A stretch of 64,000 bases of DNA. Origin: an uncultured Cohaesibacter sp. (GTDB taxonomy: Bacteria > Pseudomonadota > Alphaproteobacteria > Rhizobiales > Cohaesibacteraceae). The stretch is from the NCBI RefSeq assembly GCF_963667045.1, contig NZ_OY762934.1:2225501-2289500 (forward strand). Reading direction: 5' to 3'. The position numbers were made by a program, and so were the translations under genes. Positions 16,547 through 25,235 of this stretch are shown here, in pieces. The notes below the pieces were generated by a model. The model searched no databases. It saw only the letters and a list, made by a program, of their open reading frames with translations, and was not told the DNA's origin. Within the stretch, counting starts at the first letter, position 1. Each line of letters begins with the position of its first letter.

Positions 16547-18454
16547 ATGGTTATCGCGTTTATCGCGCCTTTCGAGCAGATCAGGCTCAAGGCGCAGAGC
16601 ATCATCGACACATCCAATTATCCGGCGAAGGCCTATCTGGGCGATTTGCATCAGGGCGTGAAGGCTGCCAAGCAGGCGCTTGATGAAGGCGCCAAGATCA
16701 TCATCAGCCGCGGTGGCACGGCGCGGATGATCCGCAAGGCGCTCAATGTGGAGGTGATAGAGGTGGAGGCCTCGGTCCAGCGCACCCTCGCCTTTGTCTT
16801 CAAGGAGACAACGGAGCAAAGCCGGGTCGGCATCGTCGGTTTTGCGCCCCTGATCAACATGGTAACGCCGATCTGCACCACACTTGCCCGCAATTACCGG
16901 TCATTCGAATTGCGCGAGAAGGAGAGCTTTCAGGAGCGGATGGACATGCTGGTACGGTGGAAGCCGGACGTGGTCATCGGTGACGCGGTGGCCTTCGAAT
17001 GGGCCAAGTCCAAGGGGCTCAATGCCTATCTGATCGAATCCAGCATGGAAACGATTGTCGATGCCTTCGAGCGGGCGATGCTGGTCTACAAGAATCTCAA
17101 TCGCTATTTCATGGCCGAAAAAAAGCTGGAAGCCGTGCTCGACTGTACGCGGGACGGCGCGGTTCTGGTCAACAGTGAAGGCCGGATCGAGGAGATCAAC
17201 AAGCAGGGCTGCACCATTCTGGCCCATCCGCGCGACGAACTGCTCGGTGCCAATATCACAGGCTTTTTCAACACGCCGGAACTGAGCAAGGCCCTGCGCA
17301 AGAAGACCCATGCCCGCAACATGATCGTCACCTGCAACGACGACAAGCTGGCGCTCGACCACATTCCGGTTTCCTCGGCGAAGCTGTCCGACAATGCTTC
17401 GGTCATTCTCTTCCAGCCGGTGCAGAAGATTCAGGACGCAGGCAACCTGATCCGCAAGAAGCTGAGCGAGAGCGGCTTCTATGCCAAATACACCTTCGAC
17501 AACATTCTCTATCACTGTCAGGAAATGAAACGGCTGGTCGAAATGGCCCAGCTCTACAGCCGTACCGCCAGCAATATCATGATCGTCGGCGAAACCGGCA
17601 CGGGCAAGGAGCTGTTCGCCCAGTCGATCCACAACGCAGGGACGCTGTCGAACGGGCCGTTTGTCGCTGTCAACTGTGCCGCCCTGCCTGGCAACCTTCT
17701 GGAGAGCGAGCTGTTCGGTTATGCGGCGGGCGCCTTCACCGGAGCGTCTCGCTCGGGCAAGATCGGCCTGTTCGAACTGGCCCACGAAGGCACGCTGTTC
17801 CTTGATGAGCTGACGGAGATGGATGTCTTCCTGCAGTCCAAGCTGTTGCGCGCGCTGCAGACGGGCGAAATCATGCGGGTCGGCGACAACAAGCTCATTC
17901 CGATCAAGGTGAGGATCATCGCCGCCACCAACAAGAACCCGTTGGAGGCCATCAGGAACGGCCTGCTGCGCGCCGACCTGTTCTACCGGCTCAACGTGCT
18001 CGACCTCAAGATCCCGCCACTACGCGACCGCAAGGGTGACCCGGAGCTGCTGTTTGCGAAGTTTCTTGAAAAGGCCTGTCGACAGCAGTCCATTCCCGTT
18101 CCGCCGCTATCGGGCAAGCTGCTCAAGGAGCTGCGCCATTATGGTTGGCCGGGCAATGTCCGCGAGCTGGAGAACTGCGCCGAGAAATTTGCCACCTTGC
18201 AGAGCCTGCATGATTTCGACATCCCGTTGCTCTCCAGCGAGCTGCAGCAGATGGGGCGCGCTTCCGCGATAGCAGACGCTGCTGTGCTTGAGGGCGAAAC
18301 CCTGGATGACATGATCGTCGCCAAGGTGAACCAGATCTTCAAGCAGGAAAACTGCAACATCACCAGAACGGCGCAGCGGCTCTCGATCGACCGCAACACC
18401 GTCAAGCGCTGGCTCGGCAAGGACAGCAAGCCACAAGGCGTGCTGCCCAACTAG
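16547..18454 (+). CDS. PrpR-type sigma-54-dependent transcriptional activator
   Basis: Enhancer-binding protein of 635 residues. Residues 1 to about 175 form a PrpR_N sensory domain ([34 protein letters not shown]). A PAS-like segment follows (about 195-300). The AAA+ domain has Walker A GETGTGKE (about 347-354), the sigma-54 contact loop GAFTGA (about 394-399), and [13 protein letters not shown]-terminal Fis-type HTH lies at about 600-630 ([20 protein letters not shown]). It diverges from the importer operon, whose promoter is of the sigma-54 type, so it almost certainly controls that operon. PrpR_N proteins sense organic acids; the effector here is probably a pathway intermediate. Confidence 0.93.
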   Translation: MVIAFIAPFEQIRLKAQSIIDTSNYPAKAYLGDLHQGVKAAKQALDEGAKIIISRGGTARMIRKALNVEVIEVEASVQRTLAFVFKETTEQSRVGIVGFAPLINMVTPICTTLARNYRSFELREKESFQERMDMLVRWKPDVVIGDAVAFEWAKSKGLNAYLIESSMETIVDAFERAMLVYKNLNRYFMAEKKLEAVLDCTRDGAVLVNSEGRIEEINKQGCTILAHPRDELLGANITGFFNTPELSKALRKKTHARNMIVTCNDDKLALDHIPVSSAKLSDNASVILFQPVQKIQDAGNLIRKKLSESGFYAKYTFDNILYHCQEMKRLVEMAQLYSRTASNIMIVGETGTGKELFAQSIHNAGTLSNGPFVAVNCAALPGNLLESELFGYAAGAFTGASRSGKIGLFELAHEGTLFLDELTEMDVFLQSKLLRALQTGEIMRVGDNKLIPIKVRIIAATNKNPLEAIRNGLLRADLFYRLNVLDLKIPPLRDRKGDPELLFAKFLEKACRQQSIPVPPLSGKLLKELRHYGWPGNVRELENCAEKFATLQSLHDFDIPLLSSELQQMGRASAIADAAVLEGETLDDMIVAKVNQIFKQENCNITRTAQRLSIDRNTVKRWLGKDSKPQGVLPN

Positions 18455-18484
18455 GCTGTCTGATGGTGCTGGCAGGCTGGCTGA

Positions 18485-19648
18485 CTAGTAGGCCTTGCCG
18501 CGGGCCGACACCGGCCAGAGGGTTTCGACCACGCCGTTGCGCACGCCCACATACCAGTCGTGGATATTGCAGGTCGGATCGCAATGGCCGGGAACAAGGC
18601 GCAGCTTTTCATTGATCCGGAGCACGCCGTTCGGATCGGCTATGGTGCCATGCTCGTCGGAGCATGCCAGATAGGTGACATCCGTCCGGCCATGCACCAC
18701 CGGCAGGCCGCTGTCGACCGACTGCACCTTGAGACCGGCGTCGACAATCGCCCGATCGGCCGTGACGTGGCTCATCACCGACGTCAGCAGGAACAGTGCA
18801 TTCTGCCATTCGCCATCATCGATGCGCTGGCCCTGTTCATCGAGGTTGAGCCCGTAGTCTGCGTCCATGAAGGCATAGGAGCCGCATTGCAGCTCATTGT
18901 AGACGCCGGAGGTGGACTCAAAATGGTAGGAGCCGGTGCCACCACCGCCAACGATATCACAGGACAGGCCCGCATCTTCCAGCGCCGCCAGACAATCCTT
19001 GACCATCGCCACCGCCACATCGACCTTGGCCTTGCGCTCGTCATAGCTGCGCAGATGCTGCATCGCGCCCTGATAGGCCTGAAGACCGGCAAAGCGCAGG
19101 CCATGCGCCCGGTCGATGGCACGCGCCAGCGCCACTACGTCCGACACCTCTGTCACACCGCAGCGACCCGCGCCGCAATCGATCTCGACAAGGCATTCGA
19201 TTTCGGTTCCATGGCGGCGGGCAGCCTCCGACAGCTCGGCCACATTGTCCAGTGCGTCGACGCAGACGATGGTCCGGGCGCCAAGCTTTGGCAGGCAGGC
19301 AAGACGATCGATCTTGTGTGGGTCACGCACCTGGTTGGACACCATCACGTCAGTGATACCACCGCGGGCAAAGACCTCCGCCTCGGAAACCTTCTGGCAA
19401 CAGATGCCACAGGCGCCGCCAAGCTCCATCTGAAGCTTTGCCACATCCAGCGACTTGTGCATCTTGCCATGCAGGCGATGACGCATGCCATGGGCCTTAA
19501 TGTAGTCGCCCATCTTGCGGATATTGCTCTCAAGGGCCTCAAGATCGAGGACAAGGCACGGGGTCTGGATGTCGTCTTCCTTCATACCGGGGCGGGCCGG
19601 GATATCAAATCCGACTTCGAGATGGTCGAGCAGGAGATGCTCATTCAT
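18485..19648 (-). CDS. bhcC: 3-hydroxy-D-aspartate aldolase (BhcC/D-threonine aldolase family)
   Basis: PLP enzyme of the alanine racemase-fold DTA/DSD family, 387 residues. It cleaves beta-hydroxy amino acids; the motif pattern closely follows Paracoccus BhcC, which splits 3-hydroxyaspartate into glycine and glyoxylate. Visible are EVGFDIPARPGM, QTPCLVLDL, the PLP-lysine region RLHGKMHKSLDVAKLQ, IDCGAGRCGV, GGGGTGSYHFES, and the C-terminal metal site PGHCDPTCNIHDWYVGVRNG. ATG 19648 matches the BhcC N-terminus but lacks a clear ribosome site; GTG 19663/19666 behind AGAAGGA is a real alternative, and the frame is open to 19711. No other bhc genes lie here. Confidence 0.82.
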   Translation of the reverse strand: MNEHLLLDHLEVGFDIPARPGMKEDDIQTPCLVLDLEALESNIRKMGDYIKAHGMRHRLHGKMHKSLDVAKLQMELGGACGICCQKVSEAEVFARGGITDVMVSNQVRDPHKIDRLACLPKLGARTIVCVDALDNVAELSEAARRHGTEIECLVEIDCGAGRCGVTEVSDVVALARAIDRAHGLRFAGLQAYQGAMQHLRSYDERKAKVDVAVAMVKDCLAALEDAGLSCDIVGGGGTGSYHFESTSGVYNELQCGSYAFMDADYGLNLDEQGQRIDDGEWQNALFLLTSVMSHVTADRAIVDAGLKVQSVDSGLPVVHGRTDVTYLACSDEHGTIADPNGVLRINEKLRLVPGHCDPTCNIHDWYVGVRNGVVETLWPVSARGKAY

Positions 19649-19714
19649 GTCTAGGGGGGTCACCACTTGGTTCCTTCTGGCTGGCTTGATTTCTTGTTTT
19701 TTACCCAGCAACAG

Positions 19715-19750
19715 ACCTTATCGGACACCATGGTGTCAACAGGATAAGGT
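19715..19750. promoter_or_regulatory. Nested palindrome upstream of the aldolase gene
   Basis: GACACCATGGTGTC (19724-19737) is a perfect 14-base palindrome. It is nested within a second inverted repeat, ACCTTATC (19715-19722) and GATAAGGT (19743-19750). It lies about 70-100 bases before the likely aldolase start and includes a minus-strand TTGACA (19734-19739), so it resembles a repressor operator over a -35 element. The binding protein is not identified. Confidence 0.5.
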
Positions 19751-19797
19751 GTGATTTTCCCATCCGTTCCGATGACGATCGGGGCGCGTGACAATCA

Positions 19798-19833
19798 GGA
19801 CACGTTCCGTTCGGGACACGTTACATTCGGGAC
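19798..19833. repeat. Short 16-base direct repeats
   Basis: GGACACGTTCCGTTCG (19798-19813) is followed in register by GGACACGTTACATTCG (19814-19829) and a truncated third copy GGAC at 19830. They lie between the uxuA terminator and the aldolase promoter region. Function unknown. Confidence 0.5.
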
Positions 19834-19848
19834 GGAGACCCGATGCGC

Positions 19849-19876
19849 AAAAAAGAAGGCCGACACACGGTCGGCC
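19849..19876 (-). terminator. Rho-independent terminator of uxuA
   Basis: Read on the minus strand, the 7-base stem GGCCGAC/GTCGGCC with a 5-base loop is followed by TTCTTTTTT. It lies about 50 bases after the uxuA stop, a textbook intrinsic terminator. Confidence 0.85.
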
Positions 19877-19924
19877 TCAGTCTGCTTTCCATTTTCTGAT
19901 TGCGGGCCGGATACCGGCCAATCG

Positions 19925-21124
19925 TCAGGCGTGCTGAAGCGCGGTCATGATGCCGCGCAATTCGGCCAGTCCCTTGAGACGGCCAATTGCCGGATAACCG
20001 GGCTGTGCCTTGCGCTTCTGGTCGTCAAGGATATCGAGACCGTGATCGGGACGCAGAGGGATGGACCAATCTGCGCGACCGGCCGCCTTGCGCTTGGCTT
20101 CCTCGTCGAGAGCTGCCTGCATCAGCGCGACCATGTCGACATTGCCGCCCAGATGTTCCGACTCGTAGAAGGAGCCCTTGATGGTGTCGCTTTCCAGCAT
20201 CACGTTGCGCAGATGCAGGAAATGCACCCGATCGCCGAGCCGCTGCATCATGCCAGGCAGATCATTGTCCGGACGGGCACCCAGAGAGCCCGAGCACAGG
20301 GTGATGCCATTGGCAGGGATATCGACCGCATCCATGAGATATTTGTAGTCCGCTTCCGTGGACATGATCCGCGGCAGACCGAGCAGGCCGAAGGGCGGGT
20401 CGTCCGGATGGCAGCAGAGGCGCAGACCAAGGGTCTGGGCGACGGGCGCTACTTCCTCAAGGAAGGCAACGAAATGGGATCGCAGTTGATCCTGTGAAAT
20501 GTTGTCATATTCGGCGAGGTTGGCCCGTACCCGATCCATCGACGGCGCTTCAGCGTCACCCGGCAGGCCATAGATGATCGAACCGGCCAGTAGCGCGCGC
20601 CCGGCCTCATCCAGACGGGCAAAACGCTCACGGGCCTCATCGATCACCGCTTGAGGGAAGTCCTCATGGGCGCCCTTGCGCTCAAGGATGAACAGGTCGA
20701 AGGCGGCAAAGTCGATGAGATCGAAGCGCATGCAGGTCGCGCCCGTTGAAAGGCGGTAGGTCAGGTCCGTGCGCGTCCAGTCCAGCACCGGCATGAAGTT
20801 GTAGCAGATGATCTCGATTCCGGCAGCAGCCAGATTGCGCATGCTTTGCTTGTAATTCTCGATATGGGTGCGCCAGTTGCCCTTCTGCTTCTTGATGTCT
20901 TCGGACACAGGCAGGCTTTCGACGACTTCCCAGGCGAGACCGGACGGCGTGCCGTCCTTCTTGTGGGCAATGAGCTTTTGGCGCGCCGCAATTTCTTCAG
21001 GACTCCAGACATCGCCCGTCGGAATGTGGTGCAGGGCGCTGACGACCCCTTCCACCCCGGCTTGCAGCATGTCTTCAATTCCCACCCGGTCCTGCGGACC
21101 GAACCAACGCCATGTCTGACGCAT
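19925..21124 (-). CDS. uxuA: Mannonate dehydratase
   Basis: Converts D-mannonate to 2-keto-3-deoxygluconate in hexuronate catabolism. The 399-residue length is typical for UxuA. The start MRQTWRWFGPQDRVGIEDML and the segments GVVSALHHIPTGDVW, NYKQSMRNLAAAGI, ICYNFMPVLDWTRTDL, LCCHPDDPPFGLLGLPRI, CSGSLGARPDNDLPGM and RPDHGLDI are the recognised family signature, including the metal-binding His and Cys residues. It diverges from the gntR-TRAP-uxuB operon, so both sides probably respond to the same GntR regulator. A 2-keto-3-deoxygluconate kinase and aldolase must be encoded elsewhere. Confidence 0.96.
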   Translation of the reverse strand: MRQTWRWFGPQDRVGIEDMLQAGVEGVVSALHHIPTGDVWSPEEIAARQKLIAHKKDGTPSGLAWEVVESLPVSEDIKKQKGNWRTHIENYKQSMRNLAAAGIEIICYNFMPVLDWTRTDLTYRLSTGATCMRFDLIDFAAFDLFILERKGAHEDFPQAVIDEARERFARLDEAGRALLAGSIIYGLPGDAEAPSMDRVRANLAEYDNISQDQLRSHFVAFLEEVAPVAQTLGLRLCCHPDDPPFGLLGLPRIMSTEADYKYLMDAVDIPANGITLCSGSLGARPDNDLPGMMQRLGDRVHFLHLRNVMLESDTIKGSFYESEHLGGNVDMVALMQAALDEEAKRKAAGRADWSIPLRPDHGLDILDDQKRKAQPGYPAIGRLKGLAELRGIMTALQHA

Positions 21125-21301
21125 CTGCTGCCTCCCGTAATTATCTTCTTGGCGCCGCCTCTTTCACAGGGCCTCTCCACAAGGGTGTGAGAAATGGGGC
21201 GCATGGCCGACCGAAACCGGCTACAAGGACGCACTTTCAGACTTTGCCAAACTGCGCCACGTCGCCGTGTGATAACCAATGATTAGCACAGGAAATCCCG
21301 G

Positions 21302-21331
21302 TTGACAAGTATGGTGGTAGACCGGTATGGT
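21302..21331 (+). promoter_or_regulatory. Promoter and repeated operator-like motif of the uxu regulator operon
   Basis: TTGACA (21302-21307) and TATGGT (21326-21331), 18 bases apart, form a sigma-70-like promoter. GTATGGTGGT occurs twice (21309-21318 and 21325-21334), 16 bases apart, the second copy covering the -10. This is where an autorepressing GntR protein would bind; the gntR start codon is 24 bases downstream behind TTGGAGGA. Confidence 0.6.
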
Positions 21332-21354
21332 GGTTAACTATTGGAGGATAGCAT

Positions 21355-22059
21355 ATGTCACTGCTTGATGGGTTGGAGCAACGGGAAATAGATCTGCGCT
21401 TGCCGGTGGCACCGCAGATTCACTCGATCCTGCGCCAACAGATCATTCGCAATCAGCTCACGCCGGGCAGCCGCATGTCGGAGGCCGAGTGGGCCTCTGC
21501 CTTTGCCGTTTCCCGCCAGCCGGTCCGGGAAGCCTTCATCAAGCTGGCCAACGAGGGCCTGCTCGACATCCTGCCCAACCGGGGCAGCTTTGTGAAAAAG
21601 ATCTCCCCCAACGCCGTGATGGATGCCCGCTTCGTACGCGAGGCCATCGAGGCCGACATCGTGCGGCTGGTTGCCGAAGAGCATGACGAGGCGGTGGACC
21701 GAGAGCTGGCAAGGCAGATCGAGCATCAGAGGAAAGCGGTCGAAACGGAAGACCCGGATGCCTTTATCCTGCTGGACGAACTGTTCCATCAGACCTTGGC
21801 CGAGGCTGCCCGCAAGACGGGAGCATGGGCCGTGGTGCAGAGCCAGAAGGCCCAGATGGATCGCGTCCGCTATCTCTCCCTGGTGGATCACAACACCGCG
21901 AAATTGCTGGAGCAGCACAGTGCCATCGTCTCGGCGATTGCTGCCCACGATACCGCAGCAGCGGAGGCTGCCATGCGGTCCCATTTGAGGAGAATCCTCA
22001 AGGATCTTCCTCAAATTGCCAAAGAAAAACCTGAACTGTTTGAACCCGGGGACGGTTGA
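21355..22059 (+). CDS. GntR-family regulator, FadR/FCD subfamily
   Basis: Transcriptional regulator of 234 residues. The N-terminal winged helix (about 20-85) includes LRQQIIRNQLTPGSRMSEAE, then AFAVSRQPVREAFIKLANEG and LLDILPNRGSFV. The C-terminal FCD ligand domain (about 95-220) shows DARFVREAIEADIV and LFHQTLAEAARKTG, with metal-ligand His residues. It heads an operon with a TRAP transporter and uxuB, and uxuA diverges from it, so it most likely represses hexuronate genes and is relieved by fructuronate, mannonate or a related acid, as UxuR/ExuR-type FCD proteins are. The promoter carries a duplicated motif over the -10. Confidence 0.9.
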   Translation: MSLLDGLEQREIDLRLPVAPQIHSILRQQIIRNQLTPGSRMSEAEWASAFAVSRQPVREAFIKLANEGLLDILPNRGSFVKKISPNAVMDARFVREAIEADIVRLVAEEHDEAVDRELARQIEHQRKAVETEDPDAFILLDELFHQTLAEAARKTGAWAVVQSQKAQMDRVRYLSLVDHNTAKLLEQHSAIVSAIAAHDTAAAEAAMRSHLRRILKDLPQIAKEKPELFEPGDG

Positions 22060-22088
22060 TCCCCATCGCCAATGACTGGGAGGAATAG

Positions 22089-23069
22089 ATGTCATTTTCG
22101 GCTTTTAGCAAGACCCTATTGGCTGGCGCAATTGCCAGCTTCGTCGGAACCGCTGCCATGGCGGCTGACTATACCCTGAGCATCAATACCGCACTTGCCA
22201 CGTCGGACCCGCTTTACAAGGGTCTTGAGGCCTTTCAGGCGAATGTTGCCAAGGCATCGGACGGCCGCATAGAAGTCAAGCTGTTCCCGAACTCGCAACT
22301 GGGGCCCGATGAAGACGTGCTGGAGCAGGCACGGGCTGGTGCTCCGGTTGCGGTGATTGTCGATGGTGGCCGTCTGGCCGTGTTCCAGAAGGAACTCGGT
22401 GTGCTTGGCGCTCCTTTCCTTGCCTCCGGCTATGAAGGTGTCCGCAAGGTGGTGACGTCCGACCTGTTCGAGGAATGGGTCAAGAAGCTGCATGACGCTT
22501 CCGGTCACCAGATCCTCTCCTTCAACTGGTGGCAGGGCGAACGGCATCTTCTGACCAACAAGGAAGTCAATGTTCCTGCCGATCTCAACGGCGTTCGCAT
22601 GCGTACACCGGGTGCTCCGGTCTGGACCGGCACCATTGCTGCCATGGGTGCAACCCCGACTCCGATGCCATGGGGCGAGGTCTATTCTGCCCTCTCTGCC
22701 AACGTGATCGACGCGGCGGAAGCCCAGTTGCCTGCCATCGTCGGCGCGAAGCTTGATGAAGTGATCAAATATGTCACCAAGACCGGTCACATCAACCTGA
22801 TCACCGGCATGGTCACCTCGGCCATGTGGTACGACAGCCTGCCGGCCGACCTGCAGAAGGTTCTGCGTGACGAAGCGCTCAAGGCTGGCGACATAGCCTC
22901 CTACGGCACGCTTGATTCCTTTGCCAGCATCGAAAAAGAGCTGAAGGACAAGGGCGTCGAGGTTCGCGAGATCGACGTCACGCCATTCAGGGAAGCAACC
23001 GCAAAGGTCTACGACGATCTTGGCTACGGCGACCTGCGCGACAAGCTGCGCGCCATGGCTGCCGAATAA
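22089..23069 (+). CDS. dctP: TRAP transporter substrate-binding protein (DctP family)
   Basis: Periplasmic binding protein of 326 residues. A Sec signal (MSFSAFSKTLLAGAIASFVG, cleaved about residue 25 after AMA) precedes the mature DctP fold: YKGLEAFQANVAKASDGRIE, LFPNSQLGPDEDVLEQARAG, and the ligand-binding arginine motif LNGVRMRTPGAPVW. The context (GntR, uxuA, uxuB) points to a hexuronate such as glucuronate, galacturonate or fructuronate; TRAP SBPs for such uronates are well known. AGGAGGAATAG-like sequence directly precedes ATG. Confidence 0.93.
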   Translation: MSFSAFSKTLLAGAIASFVGTAAMAADYTLSINTALATSDPLYKGLEAFQANVAKASDGRIEVKLFPNSQLGPDEDVLEQARAGAPVAVIVDGGRLAVFQKELGVLGAPFLASGYEGVRKVVTSDLFEEWVKKLHDASGHQILSFNWWQGERHLLTNKEVNVPADLNGVRMRTPGAPVWTGTIAAMGATPTPMPWGEVYSALSANVIDAAEAQLPAIVGAKLDEVIKYVTKTGHINLITGMVTSAMWYDSLPADLQKVLRDEALKAGDIASYGTLDSFASIEKELKDKGVEVREIDVTPFREATAKVYDDLGYGDLRDKLRAMAAE

Positions 23070-23084
23070 TGGTCTGACTGATAA

Positions 23085-23116
23085 GGGCGGTCGCCGGGGG
23101 TTCCCTGCGACCGCCC
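23085..23116 (+). terminator. Intercistronic hairpin between dctP and dctQ
   Basis: A perfect 10-base stem, GGGCGGTCGC (23085-23094) with GCGACCGCCC (23107-23116), starts 15 bases after the dctP stop, with no T run. It probably stabilises the dctP message or reduces read-through, so that binding protein is made in excess over permease. Confidence 0.6.
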
Positions 23117-23273
23117 GATGTCGCAGCCATCGTCTCAAGCGCATTTCCTGCCTGTCCAAGACCGAGTCCGAGTCCAAGACCGGGACCGGAGTGAGGCTGC
23201 GCATTCCAACGACAATCCACGCCATTTCTCGACGATCCCCCACCGGAGGAATGGGCAAACTAGCGAGGCTGTC

Positions 23274-23804
23274 ATGCCGGGCTTTCTGGGAAAAATCGAA
23301 TATGCCGTCGGGGCAATCCTGCTGGCGATCATCACGTTTCTGGTCTTCATAGCAGCTGTGATGCGCTTCTTCGGCCATCCATTGATCTGGTCGGTCGACC
23401 TTGCCCAGATGCTGTTCATCTGGCTGTGTTTTCTGGGCGCGACCCGCGCCATGCGCGAGCGGGTGCATCTTGGCGTCGACTTTCTGGTCCGCCTATTCCC
23501 CTTCGCTGCGCGCCGTCTCATCGAATCCGCGCTGGCGCTGCTGTTTATCGCCTTCCTGCTGGTGCTGGCCTATGAGGGCTACAAATTGACCATGCTCAAC
23601 TGGCAGCGGGTGTTCGGCGATTCCGGTCTGTCCTATGCATGGGTGACCATTTCGGTGCCAGCCGGGTCGATCCTGCTGTCCATTTCCATTCTTTCCAACA
23701 TGGCTCTGTCCTGGCGCTCCGGCGGCAAGGAGGAGCGGCTGGTGTTCACGCGACCCAGCAGCTCCGAACCGGAAGCCAATCAAGCCGAAACCGTGGAGGG
23801 CTGA
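23274..23804 (+). CDS. dctQ: TRAP transporter small permease (DctQ family)
   Basis: Four-helix membrane protein of 176 residues from ATG 23274 (MPGFLGKIEYAVGAILLAII). Helix 2 carries the DctQ pattern WSVDLAQMLFIWLCFLGA, followed by RAMRERVHLGVDFLVRLFP. The frame is open to 23118, but that 52-residue extension covers low-complexity DNA and looks nothing like the family; GCGAGG lies 6 bases before 23274. It bridges the binding protein and the large permease of the uronate TRAP system. Confidence 0.9.
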   Translation: MPGFLGKIEYAVGAILLAIITFLVFIAAVMRFFGHPLIWSVDLAQMLFIWLCFLGATRAMRERVHLGVDFLVRLFPFAARRLIESALALLFIAFLLVLAYEGYKLTMLNWQRVFGDSGLSYAWVTISVPAGSILLSISILSNMALSWRSGGKEERLVFTRPSSSEPEANQAETVEG

Positions 23805-23807
23805 CCC

Positions 23808-25088
23808 ATGGCATTGATTGCAATCATTTTCGCTGTGCTGATGATACTGGGCGCCCCGGTTGCCTTCGCAATTGGCATTTCCGGCTTCGCTTTCTTCCTG
23901 ACCTCGGACATCATGCCGATTTCCATCGGCGTGCAGAAGATTGCCACCGTCTCCCAGAGCTTTCCGTTGCTGGCGGTGCCCTTCTTCGTGCTGGCCGGTC
24001 ACCTGATGAATGAAAGCGACATCACCGACCGTCTTTTCCGTTTCTCCAAGGTCACGTTGGGCTGGATGTCCGGCGGACTGGCGATGGTGTCGATCTTTCT
24101 CTCCACGCTGATGGGCGGCGTGTCCGGCTCAGCGGTGGCTGATGCGGCCATGGAAGCCCGCGTCCTTGGCCCCCAGATGCTCTCAAACGGCTATTCCAAG
24201 GGCTATACAGCCTCGGTTATCGCCCTTTCCTCGCTGATCACGGCGACCATTCCCCCGTCCATCGGCCTCATTCTCTATGGCTATGTCGGGCAGGTTTCCA
24301 TCGGTCGGCTGTTTCTGGCCGGGGTCGTGCCGGGGCTTCTGATGATGCTTTTCCTGATGGTTGCGGCCTATGCCATTGCCAAACGCCGCAACTATGTCAT
24401 CGAAGCGGCCTCCAAGCCGACCTTTGGTGCAGTGGGCCGGGCAGCATGGGATGCCAAATGGGCGCTGCTATTCCCGGTTCTGCTGATCATCTCGATCCGC
24501 GGCGGTATCTTCACGCCTTCGGAAGTGGGGGCTTTTGCAGTGGTCTATGCCATTCTTATCGGCCGCTTTGCGCATCGTGTGATGACCTTCGAGACCATCA
24601 AGCGGGCCTTTGGCCACGCCCTTTCCGACATCGGCATGATCATGCTGATCATCCTGATGAGCGGCATGATCGGCTTTGCCATCATCTTCATGCAGGTGCC
24701 CCAGAGCGTTGCAGGCTTCCTGCTCAACTCCCTGTCCGAACCGCATCTGGTGGTCGGAGTCATCCTGCTCTTCCTGCTGATTTCGGGTCTGTTCTTCGAG
24801 AGCACCATTCTGGTGCTGCTGCTGACGCCGATCTTCGTACCGGTGATCAAGAGTGCCGGAGTGGATCCGGTCCATTTCGGCATCCTGATGATGACCATCG
24901 TCACCTTCGGCTCGATGACACCACCGGTTGGCGTGGCCATGTTCACGGTCTGCAGTCTGCTCGATACACCGGTCGATGAATACATCAAGGAGAGCCTGCC
25001 GTTCATGCTGGCGATCCTGTGTCTGGTGCTGCTTTTGCTGTTCGTTCCGGATCTGGTGCTCTTCCTGCCCAACTGGGCCTTCGGCTAA
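23808..25088 (+). CDS. dctM: TRAP transporter large permease (DctM family)
   Basis: Sodium-coupled transport subunit of 426 residues with about 12 hydrophobic segments. Conserved family blocks include FPLLAVPFFVLAGHLMNESD, SGSAVADAAMEARVLGPQM, ITATIPPSIGLILYGYVG and TPPVGVAMFTVCSLLDTPV. The start is 3 bases after the dctQ stop, so the two are coupled. It completes the hexuronate importer and is followed by uxuB after 147 bases. Confidence 0.95.
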   Translation: MALIAIIFAVLMILGAPVAFAIGISGFAFFLTSDIMPISIGVQKIATVSQSFPLLAVPFFVLAGHLMNESDITDRLFRFSKVTLGWMSGGLAMVSIFLSTLMGGVSGSAVADAAMEARVLGPQMLSNGYSKGYTASVIALSSLITATIPPSIGLILYGYVGQVSIGRLFLAGVVPGLLMMLFLMVAAYAIAKRRNYVIEAASKPTFGAVGRAAWDAKWALLFPVLLIISIRGGIFTPSEVGAFAVVYAILIGRFAHRVMTFETIKRAFGHALSDIGMIMLIILMSGMIGFAIIFMQVPQSVAGFLLNSLSEPHLVVGVILLFLLISGLFFESTILVLLLTPIFVPVIKSAGVDPVHFGILMMTIVTFGSMTPPVGVAMFTVCSLLDTPVDEYIKESLPFMLAILCLVLLLLFVPDLVLFLPNWAFG

Positions 25089-25235
25089 GATAGCCGCACC
25101 GACCTTATAACGACGGGCCGCCGTGTCGACCACCCACGGTAGCCCGCCTTCCCTTCCATTTCGCTGACTTCCATTCCGGCCCGCAGCCCTGCAGCTATTC
25201 TGTCTGGCGGGCCTTTCAACGCAAGAGTTTGTGTC

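Noticed and set aside
22116-23468. 450-codon minus-strand frame
   Set aside because: Antisense to the clear TRAP dctP and dctQ genes.
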